Below, in pieces: positions 52,277 to 61,404 of a stretch of 64,000 bases of DNA (its first letter is position 1; each line of letters begins with the position of its first letter). The notes under the pieces are model-generated. The model searched no databases. It was not told the DNA's origin and worked only from the letters and a program-made list of their open reading frames with translations. The DNA is from CAWDMN01 sp963803155 (lineage in GTDB: Bacteria; Acidobacteriota; Terriglobia; Versatilivoradales; Versatilivoraceae): positions 79,410 through 143,409 of the forward strand of contig CAWDMN010000040.1 of assembly GCA_963803155.1 (NCBI GenBank). Reading direction: 5' to 3'. Both the position numbers and the translations under genes were made by a program.

Positions 52277-52425
52277 CATCCGAGGAGCCACTCATGCCAG
52301 CGCGGCTGGCACAACAAGACGATGAAAATGGGATGATGGAGGCGGCCTGCCCTCAGGCCGTCTCCGCAAGCTTGGCAAACTCAGGCGGAGTGGGGCGCCC
52401 CGTCTCCATCCGCGCTTTTTTCTAG
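52277..52425 (+). repeat. Leader-hairpin unit, cassette G and terminal leader
   Basis: The unit at 52279-52330 has CGAGGAG, CATG, the perfect hairpin GCCAGC-GCG-GCTGGC and ACAACAAGACGATGAAAAT. Cassette G follows (52336-52409) and the block ends with TTTTTTCTAGGGAGG. No gene begins after this leader; the riboswitch promoter lies about 55 bases on. Confidence 0.85.
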
Positions 52426-52477
52426 GGAGGGGTCTCGCTAAATTATTGCTTTTCTTTATTTTTTCTCCTTTCAATGC

Positions 52478-52483
52478 TATAAT
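52478..52483 (+). promoter_or_regulatory. -10 element TATAAT of the riboswitch transcript
   Basis: A perfect TATAAT lies ten bases before the first pairing stem of the c-di-GMP riboswitch, so transcription would start near 52490. The -35 region is T-rich without a good TTGACA, so the sigma factor is uncertain. Confidence 0.6.
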
Positions 52484-52492
52484 CGGGTTGTT

Positions 52493-52582
52493 TGTTGAAA
52501 AGGGCAAACCGCTTGAAAGAGCGGGACGCAAAGCTTCTGGCCTAACCCCCGATCCCAGGGCAGGGCAGCAGGGTTGCCAACA
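52493..52582 (+). promoter_or_regulatory. c-di-GMP-I (GEMM-I) riboswitch aptamer
   Basis: The sequence matches the known class I aptamer closely: AGGGCAAACC, a GCTTGAAAGAGC tetraloop stem, GGGACGCAAAGC, a CTTCTGGCCTAA junction, and a GGGCAGCAGGGTTGCC receptor helix. TGTTG (52493-52497) pairs with CAACA (52578-52582) to close the P1 stem. The GNRA tetraloop (GAAA) and its receptor-like helix are both present. It controls the gene at 52664. A possible switching hairpin, GAACAA with TTGTTC, lies just after P1 (about 52588-52610), but no T-tract follows, so the mode of control is unclear. Confidence 0.93.
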
Positions 52583-52663
52583 GATGCGAACAACTTCCAG
52601 TGTTTGTTCCTTCCTGTTTGGCTCTCCAATTAATAAACCATTTATAGATTGAGGAGTCCCCCC

Positions 52664-53062
52664 ATGAAAATCGACGCGGATTCTCTAAATGTACAAAATC
52701 CTATTTCGAACCTTCCTCCGGCCGTTTTGAAAGAAGAACCTGCCAGGAAAGATGGCTCTGGCGCTCCGGTTTCTTCTCCACCGGAAGACACACTTCAGCT
52801 TTCGGTGGACGCGCGCAATCGGTCCACGGCCGGATCTTCCGCCAGTGATGGTCAGCCCAAAGCCGAAGTGGCTGCCGAGATATCGTCGGCTCCCGCCGTT
52901 ACTCGCGCCCCCATCAAGGAAGAAGAGAAGATTACCAGTCCGGGCATGGCTGAGGATATTGCCAGCAGCGCCCAGCAGGAGATTCTGCAGAATTCCGTTC
53001 AGTCTCACTTTGCGGTTAGTCAGGTGAGAGCTGATGCCGTAGCCCGTTTATTGTTGAAATAA
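52664..53062 (+). CDS. Unknown small protein under c-di-GMP riboswitch control
   Basis: A 132-residue protein of no recognised family, rich in Ala, Ser, Pro and Glu and probably largely disordered. The EDTLQLSVDARN stretch near residue 41 resembles the D-x-V-x-L-S motif near the N-termini of FlgM and some flagellar or surface proteins. A short C-terminal helix (ILQNSVQSHFAVSQVRADAVARLLLK) is likewise FlgM-like in placement. No signal peptide or membrane segment is seen. GAGGAG lies eight bases before the ATG at 52664. The riboswitch upstream links it to the choice between motility and sessile life. A FlgM-like anti-sigma role is a guess from motif and context. Confidence 0.75.
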   Translation: MKIDADSLNVQNPISNLPPAVLKEEPARKDGSGAPVSSPPEDTLQLSVDARNRSTAGSSASDGQPKAEVAAEISSAPAVTRAPIKEEEKITSPGMAEDIASSAQQEILQNSVQSHFAVSQVRADAVARLLLK

Positions 53063-53230
53063 TCTGTTAGCTCACAATGGGCTTTATGTATATAAAAGGA
53101 TCTGCCCTTGTGAGTGGGATGAGATTAATTTCAATTTTGCCGGGATGCGGCCGATGAGCATCTAACCACCATCAAGCCGGTTTAATACACTATTGTCAGC
53201 GGGGAATTGCTTTTAACTCTGGAGTTGCCA

Positions 53231-53590
53231 ATGGCAAAAAATGGTAACATTAAGCGACAGGAGCCGCCTCTGGGAATTTACCTGATTTATCTGTTTATGG
53301 TGATTTGGCCGATTCTCGCCATCACCCCCTTGATGATTCCCATTGTTTCCGCCCTGCGGGAAATTCTGGATGTGGCTAATTCGCAACTCAATTATGGAGA
53401 TTATCAGACTCCTCTGATTGTTTCTTCAGCGACGCTGGCAACAGCCGCGTTGGTTTTTTTCCCCTTCCTGATTTTTTACAAACGGATGTGCCATAATTTT
53501 TTCCATCCCCGTCTGGTGTCGCCGGTAGGGGGAGAGATCTCTAATCAATCCGAGGCGATGACGGCGGAACCGGAAGAACAAACCGCATAA
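53231..53590 (+). CDS. Small membrane protein, unknown
   Basis: 119 residues from the ATG at 53231, with GGAG seven bases upstream. Two transmembrane helices lie at about 15-40 and 60-87, with a charged C-terminal tail that reads as cytoplasmic. I recognise no family. It follows the riboswitch-controlled gene by 168 bases; an inverted repeat (CTCACAA at 53071 with TTGTGAG at 53108) lies between them, so cotranscription is uncertain. Confidence 0.65.
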   Translation: MAKNGNIKRQEPPLGIYLIYLFMVIWPILAITPLMIPIVSALREILDVANSQLNYGDYQTPLIVSSATLATAALVFFPFLIFYKRMCHNFFHPRLVSPVGGEISNQSEAMTAEPEEQTA

Positions 53591-54031
53591 CCATGGCCGC
53601 AATTCTGGGCCGCTACGTTGGCTATTGTAATTGAAATGACGATCTGGCAGGGTGCTTATGTGACCGAGGTCACCGGCAAAAACGCCTGCCATGTTGAGCG
53701 TAGATGGAGGGCGCGGCGTGCCGCCCGTTGGGTTTAATCATTGCCGCGACTCTTCACGACACCTTGCCTATCCCCAATTCATGATGGAATCCGCGGCTAG
53801 GCTCCCGCCGTTGCCCGCCAGTCCCCGCCATACTTCCGCTTGACAAGCTTGGTCTGAGAGATTATAAACTGATCTCGTTACGCAGGGACAAGGTTGAACC
53901 CGGAGGGATTAGTTTAATCTATCGAATGTGGATTTTTGCCTGCCTAGTTTTTGTATCCATGTTCTTCCTGTGTTTCGTGTTTTTCCGCAATTCTTCTCGC
54001 CATTCAAATTCAACCCAAGGGAGTTTGGATT
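53591..54031. other. Intergenic region
   Basis: About 440 bases before the first symporter gene. A GTGACCGAGGTCAC palindrome near 53660 recalls one of the two in cassette R, but the flanks do not match well. No gene or clear promoter was recognised. Confidence 0.45.
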
Positions 54032-55753
54032 ATGCAGAGTATTCATCTGGCGGCCATCGATTATGTGATCATGATCATTTATTTCGTTTTTGTGCTGGGA
54101 ATCGGTTATGCCTTGAGAGCATACATGAAAACCAGCTCCGCTTTCCTGATGTCAGGCCGGTCGATTCCCGCCTGGATCACCGGCCTCGCCTTCATCTCCA
54201 CCAACCTGGGAGCCTTGGAGGTCATTGGGATGGGCGCCTCCGGCGCCAAGTATGGAATGGCCACGTGCCATTTCTATTGGGTGGGCGCCATTCCGGCGAT
54301 GCTTTTCCTCGGGCTATTCATGATGCCTTTTTATTACGGTTCCAAAGCCCGTTCCGTTCCGGAGTATCTCAAAATGCGGTTCGATGAGAAGACCCGGGCC
54401 TTCAATGCCTTTTCCTTTGCGGTGATGACGATTTTTGCTTCCGGCATTTCCATGTACGCGATGGCAAAGCTGATGCAAACGCTGCTGGGCTGGAGTTTTG
54501 AGACCAGCATCATTATTTCCGCCGTGATTGTGTTGGGTTACACTTACCTGGGCGGATTGACTTCAGCCATCTACAATGAGGTGCTGCAATTTTTCCTGAT
54601 TGTGGCGGGATTCCTTCCCTTGGTGTATATCGCCCTCAAGGATTTGGGGGGATGGCATAGATTGCAGACGGTCCTCGTGGATGTAGCGCGGAAGAATAAT
54701 TTTGGCGATGGCGCCTGGACGAACAGTTGGAAATATTTGACCAGTCCGAATGCCAATCCGATGGGTGTGGACTGGTTCGGCATGGTGATGGGATTGGGAT
54801 TTGTGCTCTCCTTCGGATATTGGTGCACCAATTTCCTGGTGGTCCAACGAGCCATGGCCGCCGATTCCATGTCAGCGGCCCGGCGCACCCCGCTGATCGG
54901 GGCTTTCCCGAAAATGTTTATCCCGTTCCTGGTTATCCTTCCCGGAATGATCGCGATTGCCTTGACCTCGCAGGCCGGCGCTGGTGGGAGCGGTTTCGCG
55001 CTTCCGGTCAAAGGAAACGCCTTCGATTATGATGCGGCTATCCCCCTCATGCTGGCGCAATACTTTCCGCCCGGAATCCTGGGATTGGGATTGACCGCCC
55101 TGTTGGCCTCCTTCATGTCTGGCATGGCCGGCAACGTCACGGCCTTCAACACGGTTTGGACCTACGATATTTATCAAAGCTACATTAAGCCTAACAAATC
55201 GGACCAGCACTACCTTTGGATGGGCCGGATGGCCACGATTTTTGGCGTCCTGGTCAGCATCGCCACGGCATATCTGGCGCGGCAGTTCAACAACATCATG
55301 GATTTTCTGCAATTGATTTTTGCCTTTGTCAACGCGCCGCTCTTTGCCACCTTCCTGCTGGGCATGTTCTGGAAACGGGCCACCGGCAACGGCGCCTTCT
55401 TTGGCTTGTTAGCCGGTACCAGCGCCGCGGCTTTGCACCACGGTCTGACCATTCCCGGAAAGGAAACCGCATTGATCAAGGGAGGATGGCTGGGAATGGT
55501 CGTCCATCATTACCCCAGCGAAATGGCCCAAAACTTCTGGACCGCCACATTCGCCTGGACCACCTGTTTTGTTGTCACCATTGTCATCTCCCTGATAACT
55601 TCCCAGCGCAGATCCGATGATGAACTTAAGGGATTGGTTTATTCCCTAACTCCCAAACCGAAGGAAGAACATCTGCCCTGGCATCACCGTCCGGCTTTCC
55701 TGGCGGTGATTGTAGGAATCATGACAATCGCCCTGAATATCATCTTCTGGTAG
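54032..55753 (+). CDS. Sodium:solute symporter family protein (copy 1)
   Basis: A 573-residue, roughly 14-helix SSS-family transporter that would import a solute with sodium. Sugar- and inositol-type members share the features seen here: SGRSIPAWITGLAFISTNLGALEVIGMGASGAKYG near the N-terminus, RARSVPEYLKMRFDEKTR-like loop, and GLTALLASFMSGMAGNVTAFNTVWTYDIYQ. The start is ATG 54032 with AAGGGAG eight bases upstream, leaving a first helix without a signal peptide. A paralogue at 57664 is nearly collinear, and a small membrane protein and a UroD-like gene lie between. The substrate is probably a sugar or sugar acid. Confidence 0.92.
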   Translation: MQSIHLAAIDYVIMIIYFVFVLGIGYALRAYMKTSSAFLMSGRSIPAWITGLAFISTNLGALEVIGMGASGAKYGMATCHFYWVGAIPAMLFLGLFMMPFYYGSKARSVPEYLKMRFDEKTRAFNAFSFAVMTIFASGISMYAMAKLMQTLLGWSFETSIIISAVIVLGYTYLGGLTSAIYNEVLQFFLIVAGFLPLVYIALKDLGGWHRLQTVLVDVARKNNFGDGAWTNSWKYLTSPNANPMGVDWFGMVMGLGFVLSFGYWCTNFLVVQRAMAADSMSAARRTPLIGAFPKMFIPFLVILPGMIAIALTSQAGAGGSGFALPVKGNAFDYDAAIPLMLAQYFPPGILGLGLTALLASFMSGMAGNVTAFNTVWTYDIYQSYIKPNKSDQHYLWMGRMATIFGVLVSIATAYLARQFNNIMDFLQLIFAFVNAPLFATFLLGMFWKRATGNGAFFGLLAGTSAAALHHGLTIPGKETALIKGGWLGMVVHHYPSEMAQNFWTATFAWTTCFVVTIVISLITSQRRSDDELKGLVYSLTPKPKEEHLPWHHRPAFLAVIVGIMTIALNIIFW

Positions 55754-55866
55754 AACAAATCATTTAGGTTCGAGATTCCTCTCAGAACGATAAGAGAAAG
55801 GAATCTCAAAACGGATGAATCAAAAATTCCATCGCTTGTCACTTGTCACTTCATTAGGAGAAATCT

Positions 55867-56082
55867 ATGGGTCTTGATATTCGAATTCCAATCGGCGCCA
55901 TGTTTGCTTTGTTGGGTGCGATTTTGACCGTCTATGGTCTGATATCGGATCCGGGGATCTACCAGCGGTCCCTGGGGATGAACGTCAATTTGTGGTGGGG
56001 GATCATCCTGCTGGCATTCGGGATCATCATGCTGCTGTTGGCCAAGATTGCCGCGGGGAAAGGCAAATCCGCCCAGGCATGA
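55867..56082 (+). CDS. Small two-helix membrane protein next to symporter
   Basis: 71 residues with two transmembrane helices (about 9-26 and 42-61) and a short basic tail. AGGAG precedes the ATG by six bases. It follows symporter copy 1 by 113 bases. Small membrane proteins of this kind often accompany SSS transporters, perhaps as accessory subunits, but I cannot name a family. No counterpart follows symporter copy 2 within the next 850 bases. Confidence 0.75.
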   Translation: MGLDIRIPIGAMFALLGAILTVYGLISDPGIYQRSLGMNVNLWWGIILLAFGIIMLLLAKIAAGKGKSAQA

Positions 56083-56254
56083 GTGGCCGTTGATACGAGT
56101 TGCCCTCCTGCCTCTCTTCCTAACAGGGGGCGGTTTCCGCTTTTTGCCAGGATAAAAGAAATGTTTGGCTGTTTCTTTTTCCTGGCTTTTTTGTGAGCGA
56201 AGGAACGGCCGGAAGATACCGCCGACCGAAGCATTGACTGGGGATTCGGCAAAG

Positions 56255-56400
56255 CGCCTGACCGCGCGGCTGGCTCAACCAGAGGATGAAATGGGAATGA
56301 TGGAGGCGGCCTGCCCTCAGGCCGTCTCAACGAGCTTAGCAAACCTAGACGGGGTGAGAGCACCCCGCCTCCATCCACGCTATTTCTTAGGAGCATTCGC
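56255..56400 (+). repeat. Module P remnant, cassette G and leader feeding a UroD-like gene
   Basis: A decayed hairpin unit (about 56262-56297) precedes cassette G (56300-56374), which ends in ATTTCTTAGGAGCATTCGC. This is a leader module that supplies the TAGGAG ribosome site for the ATG at 56401. Confidence 0.85.
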
Positions 56401-57507
56401 ATGAACCATCGTGAACGGGTTCAAGCTGCATTGAACCACGAAATCCCGGATCGTTGCCCCATGCAGATCAGCTTTACGCCTGAATTTGCCACTCACCTGC
56501 GCAAGGAACTCCATCAAGCGGGGGAGACGGTTCACAATCCGCACGGAGGTGGCAATACCTATGCTCTCGAACGGGCCCTCGACGAGGACCTGTTGCTCAC
56601 CTCGGTCGGGTGGGCCAATTCCTATTATGCCAATGAGCAATATTCCGATGGGGGGGCATCCTACACCGATGAATGGGGAGTGGGATGGAAGAACATCGAA
56701 TACCAAACACGATTCGGAACCGGCTTTTACACGGAAATGTCACACCATCCGCTCGCCGCGGACGATGCTTTGGCATCCTATCGGCCGCCCGATCCGAACC
56801 GTCCTGAATTATATGTCGAAGCCGAAAGGCTGATCCGGGACTACAAAGCGGAGTACTGGATCGTTGGCCTGACCGTCTGCACCATCTTCGAGACGGCCTG
56901 GGCTCTGCGGGGATATGAGAAATTGCTGATGGATTTTGCCTTGAATCCTGAACTGGCGGAGCAAATTCTCGACATCCCCTATCGCTATCATCTGACCGCG
57001 GCCAAAAAGCTTGTGCAGCTTGGCGTTGACATGATTTGGCTGGGAGATGATATCGGCGCCCAAACCAGCATGCTCATGTCTCCCGCCATTTGGCGTCGCT
57101 TCCTGAAACCCCGGCTGGCTCGATTCATCCAGACCTTAAAATCGCTCAATCCCAATCTGAAAATTGCCTACCATTCCGATGGCTGCATTTACTCCATTAT
57201 TCCTGATTTGATTGAGATTGGTGTGGATGTTTTGAATCCCGTTCAACCGAAAAGCATGGACCCCGGGAGGCTGGCCAAGGATTATGGAAATACTCTCTGC
57301 TTTTGGGGAACCATCGATGAACAGCATACTCTTCCTTTCGGGACCGCGGAAGATGTCCGCCGGGAAGTGTTGTCCCGCTTGAGAACTATTGGGAGACAGG
57401 GCGGATTGATCCTCGGCCCGACTCACCATGTTCAACTCGACACTCCGATGGAAAACTTTTGGGCGATGATAAAAACAATTACCGGCACCCCTTTCTCTGC
57501 CTTATAA
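56401..57507 (+). CDS. UroD-like protein between the two symporters
   Basis: A 368-residue UroD-superfamily protein (MNHRERVQAALNHEIPDRCPMQ opening, typical of the methyltransferase-like branch). The region equal to the zinc site reads YHSDGCIYSIIPDLIEIGVDVLNPVQ, so the His-x-Cys of MtaA-type enzymes is His-x-Asp here. LCFWGTIDEQHTL is the matching active-site strand. Placement between two sodium symporters suggests it acts on, or senses, the imported solute. It is unlikely to take part in heme synthesis. The start is fixed by TAGGAG in the repeat-derived leader. Confidence 0.87.
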   Translation: MNHRERVQAALNHEIPDRCPMQISFTPEFATHLRKELHQAGETVHNPHGGGNTYALERALDEDLLLTSVGWANSYYANEQYSDGGASYTDEWGVGWKNIEYQTRFGTGFYTEMSHHPLAADDALASYRPPDPNRPELYVEAERLIRDYKAEYWIVGLTVCTIFETAWALRGYEKLLMDFALNPELAEQILDIPYRYHLTAAKKLVQLGVDMIWLGDDIGAQTSMLMSPAIWRRFLKPRLARFIQTLKSLNPNLKIAYHSDGCIYSIIPDLIEIGVDVLNPVQPKSMDPGRLAKDYGNTLCFWGTIDEQHTLPFGTAEDVRREVLSRLRTIGRQGGLILGPTHHVQLDTPMENFWAMIKTITGTPFSAL

Positions 57508-57551
57508 GTCCGGTGGGCGATGGTTGGATCGCTTATTGGCAAAGAAGAGTA

Positions 57552-57638
57552 CAGCCGCGAAATCGCGCGAAAATTCGCGAAAAGCCCAAAAATTGCCGAG
57601 CAAAAACCTTATGTGCCTTTCGTGATTTTTCGTGGCTG
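57552..57638. repeat. CAGCCRCGAA-type inverted repeat (second copy)
   Basis: The left arm CAGCCGCGAAATCGCGCG and the right arm ending TTTTTCGTGGCTG form an 87-base palindrome of the same family as 20054-20131. It lies just before the start of symporter copy 2 and is open in the same frame, which makes the symporter's frame look 48 codons longer than it is. Confidence 0.8.
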
Positions 57639-57663
57639 CCAGCCTCTGGGAGGCGCCTCTTTC

Positions 57664-59379
57664 ATGAGCGTCATTCATCTCGGCTTTATCGATTCCCTGA
57701 TTCTCGCCATTTATTTCTCTTTTGTCTTAGGTATTGGCTGGGCACTTAAGAAATACATGAAGACCAGTTCGGACTTTTTTTTGTCGGGGCGGTCCATCCC
57801 CGCCTGGATCGCCGGACTGGCCTTCATTTCCGCCAATCTGGGGGCGCAGGAAGTCATCGGGATGGGCGCCTCGGGCGCCAAATATGGCATGTTGACCAGT
57901 CATTTTTACTTGGCCGCCATCCCCTCCATGATTTTTGTCGGGCTTTTCATGATGCCGTTTTATTACGGTTCCCGCGCGCGGTCGGTGCCCGAATACCTCA
58001 AATTACGCTTCGATGAGAAGACTCGCGGATTTAATGCGATCTCATTCGCGGTGATGACGGTTTTTTCTTCGGGGATTTCCCTTTACGCCATGGCGCTGCT
58101 TTTGAAGCTGCTTTTGAATTGGGATTTTAATGTCAGCATCCTGATTTCCGCCTTGATCGTCTTATTTTACATTTTTCTAGGAGGATTGACTTCGGCAATT
58201 TATAACGAAGTCCTGCAGTTCTTCCTGATTGTGGCGGGCTTCCTGCCTCTGGCGTTTCTGGGATTAAAAGATGTGGGCGGATGGGCGGGCCTGCAGAGCC
58301 GCTTGACTGGAGTCGCTGCGTCCGGAGGATTTGCTCCGGGAGCCTGGAGCAGTACTTGGAAACATTTAGGCTCGGCTGCCGAGAACCCGATGGGCGTGGA
58401 CTGGTTCGGCATGTTGTTCGGATTGTGGTTTGTGCTGGGTTTCGGCTATTGGTGCACGGATTTTTTGGTGGTGCAGCGGGCCATGGCGGCCAACTCGATG
58501 TCCGCGGCCCGCAAAACGCCGTTAATCGCCGCCCTGCCTAAAATGTTTTTCCCGATCTTGGTAGTCCTGCCGGGCATGGTGGCGATGGCTTTGACTTATC
58601 AGGCGGGCAGGAGTGGTTTTTCGTTGCCGGTCAAGCCGGATGGTTCGTTCAATTATGATTTGGTCATGCCGATGATGTTGGTCCATTACCTGCCTTCCGG
58701 ATTGCTGGGGTTGGGTTTGACTGCCCTGATGGCCTCCTTTATGTCTGGAATGGCCGGCAATGTGACGGCCTTCAATACCGTTTGGACCTATGATATTTAT
58801 CAGGGATATTTGCATCCCGGACAATCGGATCGGCATTATCTCCAAATGGGACGACTCGCCACGGTGTTTGGCATTGCCATCAGTATATGCACGGCTTATG
58901 TGGCCCGGGAATTCAATAACATCATGGATCTCCTCCAGCTAGTCTTTGCTTTTGTCAATGCTCCGCTATTTGCGACTTTTCTGCTGGGGATGTTTTGGAA
59001 ACGAACCACCGGGCATGGCGCCTTCTTCGGCCTGATAAGTGGGACAGCGGCAGCGGCGATCCATCACGGGCTTACTATTCCGCCAATAGCCACCAGTTTG
59101 ATCAAGGGCGGATGGCTGGGATCCATTTGCCATCAATATCCCAGCGAAATGGCCCAGAATTTCTGGACTGCCATTTTTTCCTGGGGAGTCTGTTTTGCCA
59201 TGACCATTCTGATTTCCCTGCTTACGCTGCGGAAAAAATCGGATGAGGAATTGCGAGGTTTAGTCTACTCCTTGACTCCTAAAATCCAGGATGGGCAACG
59301 GGCGTGGTATCGTCATCCTGCCAGCCTGGCTGTCCTGGTGGGGATTCTTTCAGTTATATTGAATGTAATTTTCTGGTAA
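57664..59379 (+). CDS. Sodium:solute symporter family protein (copy 2)
   Basis: A 571-residue paralogue of copy 1 (54032), collinear over its whole length (MSVIHLGFIDSLILAIYF, SGRSIPAWIAGLAFISANLGAQEVIGMGASGAKYG, GLTALMASFMSGMAGNVTAFNTVWTYDIYQ). I set the start at 57664 by alignment with copy 1. GGGAGG lies ten bases upstream; the frame is open back to 57520 only because it crosses a palindromic repeat. Copy 2 has about two fewer residues in the loop after SQAGAGGSG of copy 1. The pair may import related solutes or the same solute with different affinity. Confidence 0.92.
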   Translation: MSVIHLGFIDSLILAIYFSFVLGIGWALKKYMKTSSDFFLSGRSIPAWIAGLAFISANLGAQEVIGMGASGAKYGMLTSHFYLAAIPSMIFVGLFMMPFYYGSRARSVPEYLKLRFDEKTRGFNAISFAVMTVFSSGISLYAMALLLKLLLNWDFNVSILISALIVLFYIFLGGLTSAIYNEVLQFFLIVAGFLPLAFLGLKDVGGWAGLQSRLTGVAASGGFAPGAWSSTWKHLGSAAENPMGVDWFGMLFGLWFVLGFGYWCTDFLVVQRAMAANSMSAARKTPLIAALPKMFFPILVVLPGMVAMALTYQAGRSGFSLPVKPDGSFNYDLVMPMMLVHYLPSGLLGLGLTALMASFMSGMAGNVTAFNTVWTYDIYQGYLHPGQSDRHYLQMGRLATVFGIAISICTAYVAREFNNIMDLLQLVFAFVNAPLFATFLLGMFWKRTTGHGAFFGLISGTAAAAIHHGLTIPPIATSLIKGGWLGSICHQYPSEMAQNFWTAIFSWGVCFAMTILISLLTLRKKSDEELRGLVYSLTPKIQDGQRAWYRHPASLAVLVGILSVILNVIFW

Positions 59380-60009
59380 GAGCTTGTAGCGCAGACCCGC
59401 ACCAAAGATCTGCTCCGGCGGGTCTGCGGCATTTGGCAATGCAAAAAGCCGTGCGGAGTCGCTGGAGAGGTTCCGCGCTGTAATCTGGTGTCGTTTGCCG
59501 AATGGCATGGATTTTCATAAGCGACAATAATGACGGCTAGGACGTGACTATGAGAGGATGAAAATATTTTGTGAAGGTGGGTCGCACATGTATGGAAAAA
59601 TTACCCTTCGCACTTTTCTCTCAGTCTGAGCCGAGGCGTTGGAGGACCTTCGTCTGTCAATTGGAACCAGAAACAATGCAGGCGGATTTCGGAGAGCCTC
59701 CGCCCTCTCCTTGTAACCACTTTGGTTAGGTGCTCCAATGCCGTTGCATATAATGGCATTATGATGGCACCACCTTGGCTTGCGCCACCCCCCCCCTCAT
59801 CGTCTGGGGTGGAGCCTGGATGTGCATGCTCCCCTCCTTGGACAAGGAGGGGAAAGCCGGCTGTCACCAGACAGACGGCAGGGGTGGTTTGAAGCTCCAC
59901 TCTGGCGGCTTTGATGCAATCCCACTCGACGAACGATTTATGTCGGATGCTTCTTTAAGAATGCGGAAATTGATTATTAAGCTATGCATAATAATCTGGA
60001 CTCAAAGAG
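59380..60009. other. Intergenic region with palindromes
   Basis: About 630 bases with no gene I can support. A perfect 10-bp hairpin, CCCCTCCTTG-GA-CAAGGAGGGG, lies at 59831-59852, and AATGCC/GGCATT form a looser inverted repeat near 59738-59761. Both look like fragments of common dispersed intergenic repeats. Confidence 0.5.
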
Positions 60010-60160
60010 GCGGGCAGGAGCCCGCCTTCCAAAATTGTGCCCTGAAAGGGCATCAAGAAAATAGCCTGGGGTAGCCCGTCCGGCAGGACGCCGGACGGGC
60101 TACCCCAGGAATGGAAGATTCCCGATTTCGTTCCCCTTCCCCCGCCGACGGGGGAAGGGG
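60010..60160. repeat. Run of consecutive hairpins
   Basis: At least four hairpins follow one another: GGCGGGC/GCCCGCC (about 60011-60026), TGCCCT/AGGGCA (about 60038-60051), a perfect 20-bp stem with a 5-base loop (60065-60109, core GTAGCCCGTCCGGC), and CCCCTTCCCCCG-CCGA-CGGGGGAAGGGG (60133-60160). None has a T-tract, so they do not read as simple terminators. They lie 70 bases before the lipid kinase gene. Confidence 0.85.
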
Positions 60161-60232
60161 TCAGGGGTTAGGGGCAAAAAGAACAACTCAAGACAATTAT
60201 GCACAGGTTAATAAGACCTGAACGGGTAACAA

Positions 60233-61156
60233 ATGACCACGGCGATCATAATTAATCCTGCCAGCGGGCAGGGAAGAGCCCTCCAACTCTTGCGGAATCT
60301 GAAAAGAGAATTTCCGCTGGAAATATCCACAGCCAGGATTTGTCACACGAATGCACCGGGACATGCCACTTCACTGGCCGGAGAATTGGTGCAAGAAAAA
60401 TATCGACGCTTGGTGGTGATTGGCGGTGATGGCACATGGAGCGAAGTTATGAACGGCGTCATCACTCCCGCCAATCGGCTTATATCACCGGATTTGGAAA
60501 TTGCCCTGTTGCCGGGCGGTTCCGGCAGTGACCTCCTCCGCACTCCGCCGCTTTCTTGTGGAGCTGCAATCCGGCGGGCCGCCTTCCTCGGCACTCAGGT
60601 TCATGCTATTGACGTGTTGAAAATTTGGATGAGAAAACCGGATGGCACCCAGCATCTCCGCTTCGCGTTGAATTCTGCATCGGCGGGTATCAGCGGTCAA
60701 ATCGCGGCCAGAGTGGCGAAAACAATTTCCTCGATTTCGGCGGAGTCCCGGTACCTGCTGGCATTCTTCCGGCTCTTCTGGAGCTTTCAGCCGATTGGGT
60801 TGTCTCTTACTGACCGGGATCGTCTGCTTTATGAAGGGCCAATCCTCAACGTTTTTTTTTGCAATGGACGATATTCGGGCGGGGGACTGCGCTGGACTCC
60901 GGATGCCCAATTAGACGATGGATTCGCCGATCTGCTTGTCGTCGAGCCCATCCGAAAATCACGGCTTCCCGGCTATGTCCGCCTGCTGCTGAAAGAGAAG
61001 ATCCATCAAATACCGGAAGCGCATTCGTTTCTGAGCACTCGGGTTCACGCCCGCTTCGACCAGCCAGCTTCCCTGGAAATGGATGGCGAAACATTTCAGG
61101 CACTGGAAATGAAAGTCGATGTCATTCCGCGAATTCTCCGTCTCGTGATTTCCTAG
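60233..61156 (+). CDS. Diacylglycerol/sphingosine kinase-like lipid kinase (DagK/YegS type)
   Basis: A 307-residue lipid kinase of the DAGK catalytic family, which phosphorylates diacylglycerol or a related lipid with ATP. Signatures are INPASGQG at the N-terminus, VVIGGDGTWSEV (nucleotide loop), LPGGSGSD, and MDGETF near the C-terminus, where the general base lies. The ribosome site is weak. It would be soluble or peripheral at the inner membrane, recycling lipid or making phosphatidic-acid-like products. It stands alone before the tRNA. Confidence 0.92.
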   Translation: MTTAIIINPASGQGRALQLLRNLKREFPLEISTARICHTNAPGHATSLAGELVQEKYRRLVVIGGDGTWSEVMNGVITPANRLISPDLEIALLPGGSGSDLLRTPPLSCGAAIRRAAFLGTQVHAIDVLKIWMRKPDGTQHLRFALNSASAGISGQIAARVAKTISSISAESRYLLAFFRLFWSFQPIGLSLTDRDRLLYEGPILNVFFCNGRYSGGGLRWTPDAQLDDGFADLLVVEPIRKSRLPGYVRLLLKEKIHQIPEAHSFLSTRVHARFDQPASLEMDGETFQALEMKVDVIPRILRLVIS

Positions 61157-61404
61157 CCAGAGCGCAGTTGTGCCGCATACCAGTCAAGCTGCCCATGAAG
61201 GGCGATGACACAGTTCTGCAAGGGTCATTGAGCACTGGTCATCCCAAGAAATTGTCCTGGGTTTCGGGTCTAAAGTCTATGGACTGCATAGCCAATTTTT
61301 GGCTGCATTTATAATTGACAACCTCTTTAGGTCTATCGTATGATCCATCCGTTTTGCTGAAGGAGTTCATTAAAGCAAAACCACTTCTTGGTAGTTTCCC
61401 GAAT

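Noticed and set aside
52588..52612. Riboswitch terminator hairpin
   Set aside because: GAACAA/TTGTTC can pair, but there is no run of T after it; the control mechanism is left open.
57520..57663. N-terminal extension of symporter copy 2
   Set aside because: The extra 48 codons run through a palindromic repeat that recurs at 20054-20131, and the paralogue starts at the position equal to 57664.
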